Positions 47,161 to 59,150 of a stretch of 64,000 nucleotides of DNA are shown here, one piece after another. The position numbers were made by a program, and so were the translations under genes. Position 1 is the first letter of the stretch, and every line of letters begins with the position of its first letter. Origin of the DNA: Toxonevra muliebris (Eukaryota; Arthropoda; Insecta; Diptera; Pallopteridae); contig OY829326.1 of the NCBI GenBank assembly GCA_963691655.1, positions 99,571,340-99,635,339 on the forward strand. Direction: 5' to 3'. The notes beneath the pieces are model-generated. The model was not told the origin of the DNA and ran no database searches. It worked only from the letters and a program-made list of their open reading frames with translations.

Positions 47161-47951
47161 TATAAGTAAAATTCGAAAAAAAATATGCATATTTCGAGAT
47201 GAAATATGTACCTAAGTTATTTGGAAAGATATAAAAGGACTTCCTGTGTAATAGATAAGAGAGCAACTATTTTAGAAAAAAAAATTATAGTTTGAATAAC
47301 AGACTGTAAGGTATAACAATAACTTTGTAAGCAAAAGATAAAAAACAAAGCAGAACGTGAAATTCTTAACATTAAATGATCAAATTTGGAAATCAAAACT
47401 GGAATTCACTTAAAAAAACTTGGTCATTTTCCAAAGGGGGAAAAAAGGCATTTCAAAATTTTGCAAAACCAATTGATGATCGTCTTCTACAACGGTAGAT
47501 AATAAAAATATGACGAGGAGAGAAACAAACAACTTTAATACCACATATATGGAAAAAAATGCTTAATTTTTAACATATTTTGAAATAAATCTTAAAAATA
47601 ATTTGAAGATTTTAATTCAAAGAAATTTTATACCATTACTGCTTGCAATACCTGAAGTTGAAGACTTCATTATCAAAAAATTATTCAAAAAGTTTATTTT
47701 TCTATAATTACTTTTCAAAACACAAAAAAATTTCGTTTTGCGATTGCACACAACCAACAACAAAAATACCGCAACTTTGATAGACAGCTCATAACTAAGA
47801 TACTAAAACAGCCAGGAAAATATTTTTTTTTTTTGCTAGTAATGCAGAATTTTATCGTCTTTTATTCGATACCCAAAAGTTCCATATAGATCAAAATCGA
47901 TTTCTTGAATTTTGGCCAGAAAATCAAGTAGAATACCTCAGTGTGCGACCG
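47161..47951. other. AT-rich stretch, no gene seen
   Basis: A-rich with no open frame, RNA gene or repeat that I can classify. Confidence 0.5.
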
Positions 47952-47959
47952 CTGTTCAC

Positions 47960-48620
47960 TAGAGCAGTTCAAAATGCACAACTTTTTCTAAATTTAAAAA
48001 ATCCGGCAAATTACGTTGACCCATCCCCTAAGTAGTCACACTTCGAAAATGTGCATTTTTTCGAATATTTTGGATGATTTTGAGTTATATTTTCTATAGC
48101 GGCTAAATAAATACCCAAAGTAGGTTTTATTAAGTTTTATAATTTTTGGTGGACCTAGCAGATGCTGTAGTAGGTGTTAAAAATATGTTTAAGTCTGGTA
48201 GATTTAAATAATAGCAAAAGGGAACACAGGATATAGTACAATGGACGTAAAACTTGTCTGAGTTCTGTATTCTTTTGTCTGTTCCTACAAAAAAAAAAAA
48301 CAACAAAAAAAAAATTGTTAAAAAAATAAATCTGAAAATTTTTGGGTGGAGTTCCTAGTCGAGGTATTAAATTTTTTAGGCCATAGGGAACAAGTCGAAC
48401 ACGTTACATATGTTCGGGACAACAACAGCGGATGAAAAAACCAAACAAATCTCTCTAGACTTGTTTACTTTTACGATTAAAATATAAAACACAAAATCAT
48501 CCAAAACAGTCGAAAATTCACATTTTCAATTAAATTTTAGTCAATGATTACTTAGTACGGGTCAACATAATCTGAATTTGAAGCATGTTTAATTTTTACA
48601 TACGATTTTGAACTGCTCTA
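47960..48620. mobile_element. hAT-type MITE with TAGAGCAGTTCAAAAT ends
   Basis: Inverted ends tagagcagttcaaaat and attttgaactgctcta are exact, and ctgttcac flanks the element on both sides (47952-47959 and 48621-48628). Homology between the halves extends about 140 bases inward with divergence (for example tcgaaaatgtgcatttt against aaaattcacattttc; gatgattttg against caaaatcatc). Length is 661 bases and there is no ORF. Confidence 0.9.
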
Positions 48621-48716
48621 CTGTTCACGTACTAAACAAACTAGTATACAATTATTTACATTATAAAATATTACATCCTGTGCTAGCAGGAAGAGATAGT
48701 TTGACAGAGGCACGAG

Positions 48717-49475
48717 TAGTGTTGATTCGATACCCACATAGTATCGATACTTTTACTCATTAATTGTATCGAATAAAAGTATCGATGTTACCGAAAATAG
48801 CGGAAAAAAGTATCGAATATGTACTTGCATCGAATACTCGTTTAAAGAGACAAATTACTCTTTTTTTAAGTGGTTGTCAAGGAAAACATTCAGGCCAGAA
48901 CGGCCCATTGGGATACAACATGGTTGAGCCTACAGTTTACACTACTCAACATGAGTTTTTCGCCAATAAATCATGGTTTTGAGATATTTGCACTGGAAAC
49001 ACGTGAATCCTATAGAAATGACGTTAATTTAATTTAGCAAATCGCTAGAAAATTTATAATAGAAGGAAAACTAATCAACAGATTAAGGGTTGTTAAAAAT
49101 ATTTTATTTTACTGAAAAAGTTTCAATAAACATTATGTTCTACATGCATGGCCGGAAATATCTTCCAGAACTTCAATACTGTACTGCAATATTGCAATAT
49201 GGACTGAAATATTTTGAATAATTCTGCAGTAGCATTTTGAAATATATTATTAATTGCTGTAAAATATTGTAAAATGATCTAGAATTTTAAATTTTGTATA
49301 GCAATATTTCAGTTTTTTAAATAAATATTTTCCAAAAGTATCGAGTATCCGATACTGACCCTTTTTTCCGATACCAAGTAAAACACTTATGTTATAGCAT
49401 CGAGTAAAAAAAGTACTTGAATCGAATGAAAAGTATCGAGTTTTTACTTGTAAAACTTGTATCGAATCATCACTA
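48717..49475 (-). mobile_element. hAT-type MITE, copy 2 (inverted relative to copy 1)
   Basis: This is the reverse-complement relative of 29799-30560, 759 bases long. It begins tagtgttgattcgatac, ends in the complement of tagtgatgattcgatac, and is flanked by ggcacgag at 48709-48716 and 49476-49483. It lies only 96 bases from the previous MITE. ORFs on both strands inside it are incidental. Confidence 0.92.
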
Positions 49476-49700
49476 GGCACGAGTGAACCACCGTTACCAT
49501 TTAAAGGTTAAATATCATTTTAATAAAAAATTTTCTTGGATTTTGAGTAGCAATTGCTTCCAACTTAAAAAAGTTATTACTTAAGTATAATGTAATATCG
49601 GAGTAAATGTTTTTTTATAACTGAAAAACCAAAATTTGGGCAAAACTTGGTCAAGTGGGGGTGAAGCCTCGCATACAACTCAAATAATTTTTGGTTATAA

Positions 49701-49745
49701 CTCTGGGTGTAGTAATGTATTTACAATACATTACTACACCCAGAG
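49701..49745. repeat. perfect 21-bp hairpin at the end of a TIR element
   Basis: The arm ctctgggtgtagtaatgtat plus one base pairs exactly with its complement ending 49745 around a three-base loop. The right arm is also the terminus of the element 49736-50698, so the hairpin may mark two element ends meeting head to head. Confidence 0.85.
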
Positions 49746-50698
49746 AAATACTTACCTCATTTGAAGAAAAACGGCTATAGAATTGAGGAAAAATGGGAAT
49801 GATTTGGCGCCATAGAAATGGTTTCCTCATTTAGATATACAAAATTTCTTTGAATTGAGGAAATATATTTTCTTTATTTTAGAGAAAAATTTCTTTGAAA
49901 GAAGGAAGTTTTCTATAAATTAAAGAAATATGTCTTCAATTTGTAGAAACTGCGGTTTTCAAATAAATACTATTTTATTTCAATATAAGAAATTGTATAT
50001 AATTTAGGTAAAATTTTCCTCAGTTTGAGGAATAATTTTTCATAAATTGAAGTCAATTTACTACTTTTTTAGAAAAAAAATCCTCAATTTATAGAATATT
50101 TTCTACAATGTTGTTTTAATTAAAAGGCATAGAAATCCAATTTTTTTTACTTGTATTCATTTCTTATTTAATTTTTAATAAGTATTAAGCTTTACATTCA
50201 TACGTATTTTTACATACACTACAGGCGTCGTCGCCTTGAAATAATCAAAAGTTCCTTATGGCCATCAAAAAATTATAAATTGAAGTTTATTGAAATTTAT
50301 ATATTTTCAATATATTTTTTTTTTTTTTCACAAATTATATCAACAGCCACAAACACAACCACTTTGCTTGAAATAGAGACGCCGACTAAAAAATTCAAAA
50401 GAAAAACAAACCGAACGCGATTGTCTGCTAAGGCCAAAAGAGTAAAGCTAGTTTTATGTGTATATAAAATTTTGTATGGAGAACATTTTTTGTATATTCG
50501 TCTCTTTCTTACATTTTCTATGCAACTAAATTTGTAAAAATGAAGAAATAACTTACTTAAAATTGAACACCATTGTTGCATGAAAGGAGCACATTTTTCT
50601 TCATTTTGAGGAAAATTTACTTAAACGAGAGAAGTCTTCGTGGATTCAAATTGAGGAAACTTTTTCTTTGTTTTAGAGATGAGTATTTTTCTGGGTGT
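49736..50698. mobile_element. non-autonomous TIR element (ACACCCAGA ends)
   Basis: The left end acacccagagaaatacttac and the right end, read on the minus strand, acacccagaaaaatactcat match over about 23 bases. The body near both ends is filled with variants of gaggaaatttt and caatttgagg. Superfamily is undetermined because no clear target duplication was found. Confidence 0.6.
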
Positions 50699-51143
50699 GT
50701 GGAGTAGTTTCAATCAAGAAATAAATATATTTATTCATAAAATACAATAACTTCATTATAATTTTAAATATGCTTGCTATAAAATTACATTTCACAATAT
50801 AGAATTATTAGATTTTACTTTATTTTAGGTATACTGACATACTTTTTTTAAGAGTTAAAGAAAAATAACTAAAAAAATAATACTGAATATATTTATTTTG
50901 CATTTAAAATGGTAAATTTATCTAGATAAATTTTGCAAACTTTACATGAAAGTTATAACTAAACCAGTTTTCATACATTACCTACAATGTACACCTGACT
51001 AAACTTTTAGAAAAAAATTTTTGAAAAAAAAAACTAAAGTGAATTTATGCAAAATTGCACTGTTCTCAACTTAAAAAGACTTCCAAAATACTATGATCAC
51101 ACAAAAAATTTATTGTTCATGGTTTTCTTTATGAGCACCTACA
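50699..51143. other. AT-rich stretch, no gene seen
   Basis: No coding or repeat structure was recognised. Confidence 0.5.
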
Positions 51144-51145
51144 TA

Positions 51146-52608
51146 CAGTGCCGGTCATATCATTTGCAACCAAAATCACTTGAACTTTAAATGACTTGTT
51201 AAGCTCACTAAAATAATTTTTATCAAAAATCTTTTAGTGTATTTATTGCAATTTATTATAAAAAATTAAAAGTACAATATTACATTGCAAATAAAAAAAG
51301 AAAGAAGTAATATTACATTAAAGCCTGAATTAAAAAGGTCAAAACATTTGCAACTAGAAAAAGTTAATGTGAAAATTTAAGAAAAATCGAAAAAGTTATC
51401 AAAACTTTGTCGCATATTCATTATTATCGAATACTGTTGGATGTCTACGTGGCATTGACTCTATTAAATGCTTCGCCTGATCGATTTTAGCTCGCTCCCA
51501 TTGCTTTTGAACATCCTCATACTGATCCTCCAGTTTCTTAAACGTTTCGTGCCAATTTTTCATTTCACGAGCATCTAATGGCTCTCCATTGAGTTTGGTT
51601 CGGGTGACTATACTGGACAAAAGAGAAGTTGTACATTTTTTTGCGACAAGGCAAGCTTTTATCAATTTAGACGTGCGTTTTGAGTGATGATCCTGTAGGG
51701 ACGTCCAATCAGGCGGAATTCCCAAATTAGCTTGCGTAAGTATAATGTCTCTTAAAACGTTTTTAAATTCGTTGTATTTCATAGTTCCCCGAATGTGATG
51801 CGTTGGATCCATACAATTAGCTGAAAATAAGCCCCAGACCACAATACAACCTCCTTGCTGCTATACCGTCGACTCTTTTACAGTGTGGCCTTCTAAAAAA
51901 TTGTTTTTCGTCAATTAATTTTGTTCTCACTTTTTATGGGTTATCGTTTGATTATTGATAATGATATATCTAACTAAAGTGTACTTTTTACTTCTTTCGA
52001 TTTCACTTTCTGATTCACTTTCATCAATTTTGTGATTTCATTTGTTTTTCTACAAGTTTCTTTGCGAGGTCTTCCACCTCTGTGTCTCAGATCAGCGATA
52101 CCGCTGTTAACAATTCGCGAAATCGTCGACTTGTGTATTGAATATTTTTTCAAAATTTCTTTTTGAGATAAGTTATTTGTCCTTCTTTCAATTTAAGCCC
52201 AATTGAGTGCCATTGAATGCTCGTGAAGCAAAAGATAGGCACGAATACGTTTAAGAAACGGAAGTATCTGTATGAGGATGTTCAAAAGCAATGGAAGCGA
52301 GCTCAAATCGCTCAGGCGAAACATTTAATACAGCCAATGCCACGTAGACATCAAACAGTATTCGCTAATAATGAATATGCGTCAAAGTTTTGAAACTTTT
52401 TTGATTTTTCTTAAATTTTCACATTAACTTTTTCTAGTTGCAAATGTTTTGACCTCTTTAATTCAGACTTTAATGTAATATTACTTCTTTCTTTTTTTAT
52501 TTGCACATAATATTGTACTTTTAATTTTTGGTAAAAATTATTTTAGTGAGCTTAACAAGTCATTTAAAGTTCAAGTGATTTTGGTTGCAAATGATATGAC
52601 CGGCACTG
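51146..52608 (-). mobile_element. Tc1-like transposon with duplicated, inverted 3' transposase ends
   Basis: Ends cagtgccggtcatatcattt and its complement are flanked by TA on both sides (51144-51145, 52609-52610). The inverted arms are far longer than a normal Tc1 TIR: about 400 bases on the left (51146-51545) and 360 on the right (52247-52608), including the transposase C-terminus. The unique centre (51546-52246) is minus-strand transposase. Confidence 0.9.
51399..52190 (-). pseudogene. Tc1-like transposase, broken
   Basis: On the minus strand, near 52140-52060, HKSTISRIVNSGIADLRHRG is followed by GRPRKE, the helix-turn-helix and GRPR hook of Tc1-type transposases. From 51842 a 147-codon open stretch reads VWGLFSANCMDPTHHIRGTM (usually VWG-C-x-S), then WTSLQDHHSKRTSKLIKA (usually W-x-x-QQDN-D-PKHTSK), keeping one Asp, and ends PRRHPTVFDNNEYATKF. 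The region between is interrupted by stops, including one just upstream of 51842. The mirrored right arm, read on the plus strand at about 52265-52392, repeats the last about 40 residues (YEDVQKQWKRAQIAQAKHLI, NNEYASKF) in the opposite direction. Confidence 0.85.
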
Positions 52609-52610
52609 TA

Positions 52611-54740
52611 TACTCTGTTAAATGGCTGGCTATGTAATTTTCGGGGAAGGCCACTTACTACTGCAACCTTTAAAATTCACAAAAAAAAAATTTATGTAGA
52701 CATATAGAAATTACGTTTCAAAAATTTTGAAAATTAGATCCCGATTTCTGGTAGCTATTCAAAATGAATTAATGAAACTATATCCCTTTTATCGAGTATC
52801 GCTCTTAAATATTTGCAACTAAACTTGAGATAAACCAGGCAAAAAAAAATTAAATAAATAGAAAATATAACTCGGCCCTGTTAACTTCAATGGCTTACAA
52901 ATTCCTCTCTCCTTAGCAAGGTAAAATAAAAAATAAATTTTTAGTATTTTTAACTCTATTTTAACCTTACAAAGCTCATCGTTTTATGTATGAATATTGC
53001 ATGCATTGTATTTATATATTTTTTATACAAACCGGAAGTAACTAAAGCAAAATGGCGCATTCATTGTTTTTTTTTTGTTTTGTTTTTATGCTTTGGACAC
53101 CACGCTCATATGTGAAGAGAAAATAATGCGCGAAAATTTTAAAAGCGGATGTTGGCGCTATGTGAACTTTGCTTTTCCTATTTTTTTTTTTATTGTTTGA
53201 GTTGATATTGTTGTCATTGTTGTTGTTGATGATGATGTTTTTGTTGCAGTGTTTTTTGTTGCTGAGTTGCACCAACGGAGATGTTGCATTCCCTTGGGCA
53301 CTTTCAAGTATTTAACGTATAAAAAGCGCATGGAGAGTATAGTGCACATTCTCTAACGCATAGTGTTGAATAGACAGTACATTTTCTAGTGTATGGCAAA
53401 AGGCTAGAAAAACTGTTAGAGTATGAGGAAGTGTTGTTATGTTAAAGTGGGTAGTGACAAAAGCTCGTGTGAAAATTGTCGTCTGTTCTATTAGGAGTAG
53501 TAGCAAAACAAAAACAAAGTAATACTCGCTGCGTTTGAAACACAATGTTTACTTTTTTTTCAGGAAGTTTACACAAAGTATAGAAACTAAAAAACAATAT
53601 TTCTCACCTCAAACAAAACAAGTAAATCTGAGAAAAAATAGGATGCATACACGAAAAAAAGTGTTTCATTGTTGACCTAAAATACACGAAATTTTAAAAC
53701 TTTAAATTTAAAAATAAACAATTTTTAGATACCTGTTTTTCTGCTTCCACAAAATATAACTAATTCATTTTCGTATCAAACGAAATCGCTCACTGCATAT
53801 TTTATGCCAATTCTTCAGTATATTCCCACATAAGCACATTCGAACAAATTTGATTTGCTCTCATTTATATGTTACAAATTAAGTATTCAATATCCGCTTC
53901 CGTTTCCGTAAGTTTCAAATAAAAATCAGTTTTCAGAAATATCATATTATTTTTTGCTACCATTTTTCTCTCTCTCTCTCTGATTTTAGTTTTTGATTTT
54001 TATTTATTTTTTTTTTTTTTTTTGCTACAAATTTAGAAATGCAACAGATTCATTTCATTTTTATTAGCAATACAAATACACAAACTCCCATACGAGCATA
54101 TATAAAATCACACACACATACATTGAATAAAATGGCATTTCCTACATTAGCAATATTGTTGTAGGTAGTAAGTAGTAGAAAAGTAATAGCAAAGCAGGGG
54201 TGTATGTAGTGCCACTTATAGCGAAAATGAAAAAAAAATAATAGAAGCAGAATTGTAGAATAAGCGTTGTAGAGAAATGAAGGGAAACAAGTTACCTATA
54301 CATGGTCTCTCTCTCTCTCAATTTTCTATATTGAAAAAAACTATCACGTAACACAATAAACCATCGATTATGGAGTCCTTTTTGGCCGTAATAAAAATTG
54401 TACGTGCATCTCGTAGCTGTTATAAAAAAATAAAAATACATATATACAAACATATCTACTTTGCTTGTAGTAGATATTTCCAAATTCATATGTGAGTATT
54501 GTATGCGCACATGCATGTTCTTAAGCTAAGGTAAGTTAGATATGTTAGAAGCAAACAAGAAAAAAAAAAAAAACCGAAAACTAAAATAAGTAATAGTTTG
54601 ATTGCCGGGTTAACCTCATTACCCACGCGCCACGGCATGCCATGCCATGCCACATGAGAATAAAAAATAATTTATTTTAAATTGCTTTGATTGTTTTAGT
54701 TGGAGCGCATAGAGGGAAAGAGACTTACATTTTTTTAAGT
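52611..54740. other. intergenic stretch with microsatellites, no gene seen
   Basis: Contains gttgttgttgatgatgat (about 53215-53240), a tctctctctctctc run near 53968-53982, a poly-T run near 54010-54025 and another tctctctctc run near 54305-54320. Some patches (53050-53560) are GC-balanced and may be UTR or regulatory, but no exon is supported. Confidence 0.4.
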
Positions 54741-54742
54741 CT

Positions 54743-54980
54743 ATATGACAGGCTGAGAGGAAACCGGGCTAAAATTTATATAAGAGCAAGAGTGAAAATG
54801 AAACGCCTTAAAAGTAAGAGCAAAAATGGTATAACAATTCTTTCAGAGCAAGAACAGCATAGTTTTTTATTCCGTTTTCGCTCTGAACATCTTTCGTTTT
54901 GCTTTTGCTCTTAAGTAAAATTATTCCACTTTTTTCTGAACGTAGAAGTTATACCACTTTTCCTCTCAGCCTCTCATATA
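54743..54980. mobile_element. short TIR element (AGGCTGAGAGGAAA ends)
   Basis: Left tatatgacaggctgagagga matches the complement of the right end tatatgagaggctgagagga. Inner inverted words (agtaagagcaaaaatgg against gcttttgctctta; gtataac against gttatac) suggest a small fold-back MITE of about 240 bases. The ORF across it is incidental. Confidence 0.55.
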
Positions 54981-55545
54981 TTCTAAAATTTAAGGCGTTG
55001 CCAACTTTTGCGCGTAATTGTATAATTAAATGCACGTTCATTATAAAGATCTGCAGTGGTTTTTGTTGAACCGTGATCTTTATCATCTACTCTGCACATG
55101 CTGTGTTATTTTGATATCATCTTCTAATTGATTTTTATTTTTCAACGTTTTTTTTTTTTTTTGTTGTTGGTTCCAGTTAAGAAAAGCATTTTAATCACTT
55201 CTGGAAGTGGTTATTTATTTTTTACTGCAATAATCACTAAATTAAAGTGAGTTGAACACTTCACTCTCTTTAATAAACTGTTCTTCGCTCATTTTTGCCT
55301 TTTCTTTCCTACATCATTCTTCACTCCCTTCCCCACTACCTACTATCATGTCCACTCCTCCTTCACAACAACATTTTTCACTCTCCTGAGCTACGTTTTT
55401 CTGATCTACGTACTTCTTTGCTCAATCCCTTCCCTACAATAACCCTCTCAACACCCTTCTCTTTACTTCTTCCTAAACGATTTTCCACTCCATACTTCAC
55501 TTTTTAACATCCTTTCTGACTTCCTTCTTTACTACTTTTCTCATT
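54981..55545. other. intergenic stretch, no gene seen
   Basis: The pyrimidine-rich segment 55260-55540 (many ttccctcc, cttcactccc words) is strand-asymmetric but non-coding. Confidence 0.45.
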
Positions 55546-55600
55546 TTCGGATTCAAAGAGTGGCTCTGGAAGCAGCAAGTTAGGTTGGGTTAGGTTGAGT

Positions 55601-56469
55601 CAGAGCTGGATAAATTTAATTACATTACATTCCCAATTCCAATTACAAGGAATTGTAATTGGTACTTAAATGTTTTCAATTCGTTGGTAATGGAATTGAT
55701 AAAACTTTCAATTCCATTACAAGGAATTGTAATCGGTAATTAAAATTTTTAAATTCCTAGGTAATTAAATTGGAACAATTTTTGATTCCATTACAGGGAA
55801 TTGTATTTTGTAATTAAAAATATATCAATTCCTTAAAGGTAATTGGAAAGAAATTTATTTAAGTGTAATCAATTACTTTCCTGGAATTAAATTCCAATTT
55901 AGTTGGAACGATTCCTCGAAAGTAATTGATTCCTGTTTAGTTCAATTCCAAAAAACAAAACAAAAAAAAATTTCGGAAAACATTGTAAAATGCTTGTTAT
56001 CAGCCGTTACGAGAGAAGTGACCCAAATTTTATACGTAATGGCTTATTAGAAGCATTTTACAACGTTTTCCGAATTTTTGTTTTGTTTTTTGGAATTGAA
56101 CTAAACAGGAATCAATTACTTTTTAGGAATCATTCCAACTAAATTGGAATTCAATTGAAAGTAAGTAATTGATTACACTTAAATATTAAATTCCTTTCCA
56201 TTCAATTACATTTTCAATTCCTTTAAGGAATTGATATATTTTTGATTACGAAATACAATTCCTTGTAATGGAATCGAACATTTTTTCAATTCCATTACCT
56301 AGGAAATTCAAAATTTTAATTACCGATCACAATTCTTTGTAATGGAATTGAAAGTTTTATCAATTCCATTACCAAGGAATTGAAAACAATTAAGTACCAA
56401 TTACAATTCCTTGTAATTGGAATAGAGATGGAATTTAATTCCTGAAGGAATCATTACTACCCAACTCTG
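55601..56469. mobile_element. palindromic hAT-type MITE with 8-bp duplication, nested in LINE tail
   Basis: The ends cagagctgga and ccaactctg are inverted. ggttgagt flanks both sides (55593-55600 and 56470-56477). The arms, 55601-55994 and 56052-56469, are inverted copies along their whole length, made of repeated ggaattgtaattgg/ccaattacaattcc-type words, with a central loop of about 57 bases that itself has a short stem (agccgttac/gtaatggct). No ORF is present. Confidence 0.93.
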
Positions 56470-56479
56470 GGTTGAGTTG

Positions 56480-57400
56480 CTGCTCCTCCGATTAGCCGAA
56501 GAAGCCCAATCAGCGTAAAAATATATTTTTGATACCACTATCTCGATGATTAAGATTTAGAAAAGCTTTTTAACTGTTCCAGTGTGTTAGTTCTCCACAA
56601 ACCATTTTGTCAAATCACAATACTTCAACAGAATTCTGGCAGACTCTGCTATACTGCATAGAAAAGGTTTGCCAAAAGTTGTGAGTCTATATCTTGCTAA
56701 AGCCGGGCAGGCAGTCGATCTCTTCGGTGTCATGATAACTACGGCAGAAATCATTATGAGGGACACTCATTCTCACTGCATGCGAGCCAATCACCCAGTG
56801 TTCCGTATAAAGTGCTGTAATTCATGCGATTTCCACCCTAGAAAAAGATAAGAGTTCTTTAGTTTTGGAAGCCACAGCGTTCTAGATGTGGCAAATGTTA
56901 TTAAGCCTCTCCATCTGAAGTCTGATTATTGAAAGACGTACGTAAAAATGTCTCTCTTAATGAAATTTAAGGGAGGTAGAACCTGTTGCGAATGAGAAAT
57001 ATTCAGCGAAAAATCATGTCTAGCCAGAACATCGGCATTCTTATTTCTGCTAATTTTCCTATGTCCTGTTACCCAAATAAGAGTTAAATAATTGTGTTAT
57101 CCAAGTCTGACAAGTTCCCTCTTGCACTCATCAACTAGTTTTAATTTGGAAATTCTAGAGATCATGGCTTTGATCACAGGTTGACTATCAGAAGGAGTTG
57201 CCTTTCTATAAATTGTTCAAAATTGCCTACTAGTTTGTAAAATAGCGAATACTTCCGTCTAGAACACACGCTATAAAAGTCTGGCAAACGAAAAAAACGA
57301 GATAGCCGTAGAGCCTGCGAGAAGACACCAGCGCCCACTACACAGTCCAGTTAGTTTGACCCGTCCGTGTAAAAAGTATAATCATAATCGCTTACTAGTG
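56480..57400 (-). pseudogene. LINE RNase H and C-terminal domain, broken
   Basis: Minus-strand reading gives TFYTDGS then a stop and LDCVVGAGVFSQALRLSRFF, matching an RNase H start (Y-T-D-G-S-K, then G-A-G-V). The middle is heavily disrupted (stops near 57180-57090). The C-terminal module with NDFCRSYHDTEEIDCLPGF follows near 56740. The presence of RNase H places the element outside the plain jockey clade. Confidence 0.75.
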
Positions 57401-57635
57401 ACCCATCAACGCAATTGTGCCCCGTAGGAATTAAAATTTTCATGTTTGAGTTATCAAAACAAGGTTTTGGAACGATATAATCAGTTGTTTGCGGTACCAG
57501 AACTTGATTGTGTTACTGTGTCCATGTGATCCAGAGATTCAGCATCCTGATTCTCTGAGTCTAACTGCACTACAAGCCGCTGAGGTTTTTACTTATAAAT
57601 CTAAAGGCATGAGATGCAGAATAACGTTGAGTGTA

Positions 57636-59150
57636 TCAGTGAAGCAAGACCTTATTACACCTGTAAGGCAAATACACGCTATTCTCTGCACCGAAGATAG
57701 TTTTGAGAGATTTGCTACTTTTCTTAAGTGATATCCACCAAACTATCGCACAATATGCAAGTATAGGGCGGATGACTGCTTTATATATCCAAAGCATCAT
57801 CTTAGGATGCAACCCCAACTTCTTACTGAAGGCTGTTTTGCAAGTATAAAAAGACGAGCAGGCATTTTTTACCTCTTCTACAATATTTATTTTCCAACTT
57901 AATTTGCGATCCAAAATTACTCCTAAAAACTTGGCGCTTGAGGAAAGGGAGAGTTGATGGCCACTCAAACGAGGGAGATTGAAACTCAGTATCTTGTTCT
58001 TAGTGGTGAATAGAACTAGCTCTGTTTTCTCCGGGTTAACTCCCAGACCACACCCTGTAGCCCAGTTACCTAGACTCCCGTTCATGATATCACTCATCAC
58101 GTTCAGGTCCAGTCCGGATACTAAAACAGCCACATCGTCGGCATACGCTACAACCTTAATTCCACTCGTATCAAGTTCTTTCAGAATGCCATTATTAAGT
58201 ACAAGCCATAGCAAAGGAGATAAAACACCCCCTGCGGTATACCTCTGCTAACACTTTTTATAACTTGCCTGTTTCTCAAGTCCACCTGAATCAATCTTGC
58301 TTTCAACATGGATATAATCAAGGCACTAGCAGAATTTTCAACCCCCAAGCTATTAAGGGCTTTCTATATGGACTCATTGTGGATATTGTTAAAGGTTCCC
58401 TCAATGTCGAGGAAGGCTGCTAGTGTATATTCCTCGAAGTAAATTGATCTTTCAATTGTTCGCGTAACTTCATGAAGAACCTTTTCAGTAGATTTCCTTA
58501 TATGGTTGTCTGAAATTCTTTCTAGTATTTTTAGAATGAACAAAGATAAACTGTTTGGGCTAAAATCCTTAACAGATTCATGGCCTCTTCTTCATCCCTT
58601 TTCAATGAAAATCACTTTTACCTTCCTCCAATTTCTAGATATAAAGTTCGGCAATAAACAGCTTCTGAAAATGGTTACAAGCCATGGAGTAACATCTTCG
58701 CGTGTTTCCTGCAGCATTATCGGTTTCATGCCAACAGATCCTGACTATTTGTAAAGAGATAACTTTCTCCTTTGTTATAAAGTTAAAAGTGAAATTTTTA
58801 GGAATCTTCATAACATTTTCTAGTTTCGGGCTTCTAGTGTCGGCAAAACCTCAACGTCCGTACACCCCGGGAACTGTGTTTTAACTACGAACTCCAAACC
58901 CTCCTGAGAGGTTTCCATCTAGGTTCCATCATTTCTTTTGATGTAGGGTGAATTGGAGTGTTCTTTAGCTAAAATTTTACCCAGCCTGGCAGAATCTTTG
59001 ATATAATCGATTGAGTGACAGAAGTTCAACCAGGACTTCGTTTTAACATCAAAAATTTTTTTTTTATATAGCTTCCTACAATCTTTGCAGGATTCCCACT
59101 TTTTAAGATTAAAACCCTCATTTAAGACCTATCTAGTTATTTTTCTAAGA
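57636..59150 (-). pseudogene. LINE reverse transcriptase, broken
   Basis: The longest open part (58214-57636, 192 codons) contains an intact YADDVAVLVSG catalytic motif, then WATGCGLGVNPEKTELVLFT, AKFLGVILDRKLSW and PILAYCAIVWW, a standard LINE palm-to-thumb arrangement. Upstream, in other frames, come RNWRKVKVIFIEKG, YTLAAFLDIEGTFNNIHNES (motif A, with the usual AFDNV altered to TFNNI, so the second Asp is lost) and SVSRGIPQGV (motif B). Frames shift at about 58214-58250 and stops occur upstream, so it is not functional. Compared with the jockey copy at 4.4 kb, motif C here is intact and motif A is damaged. Confidence 0.85.
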
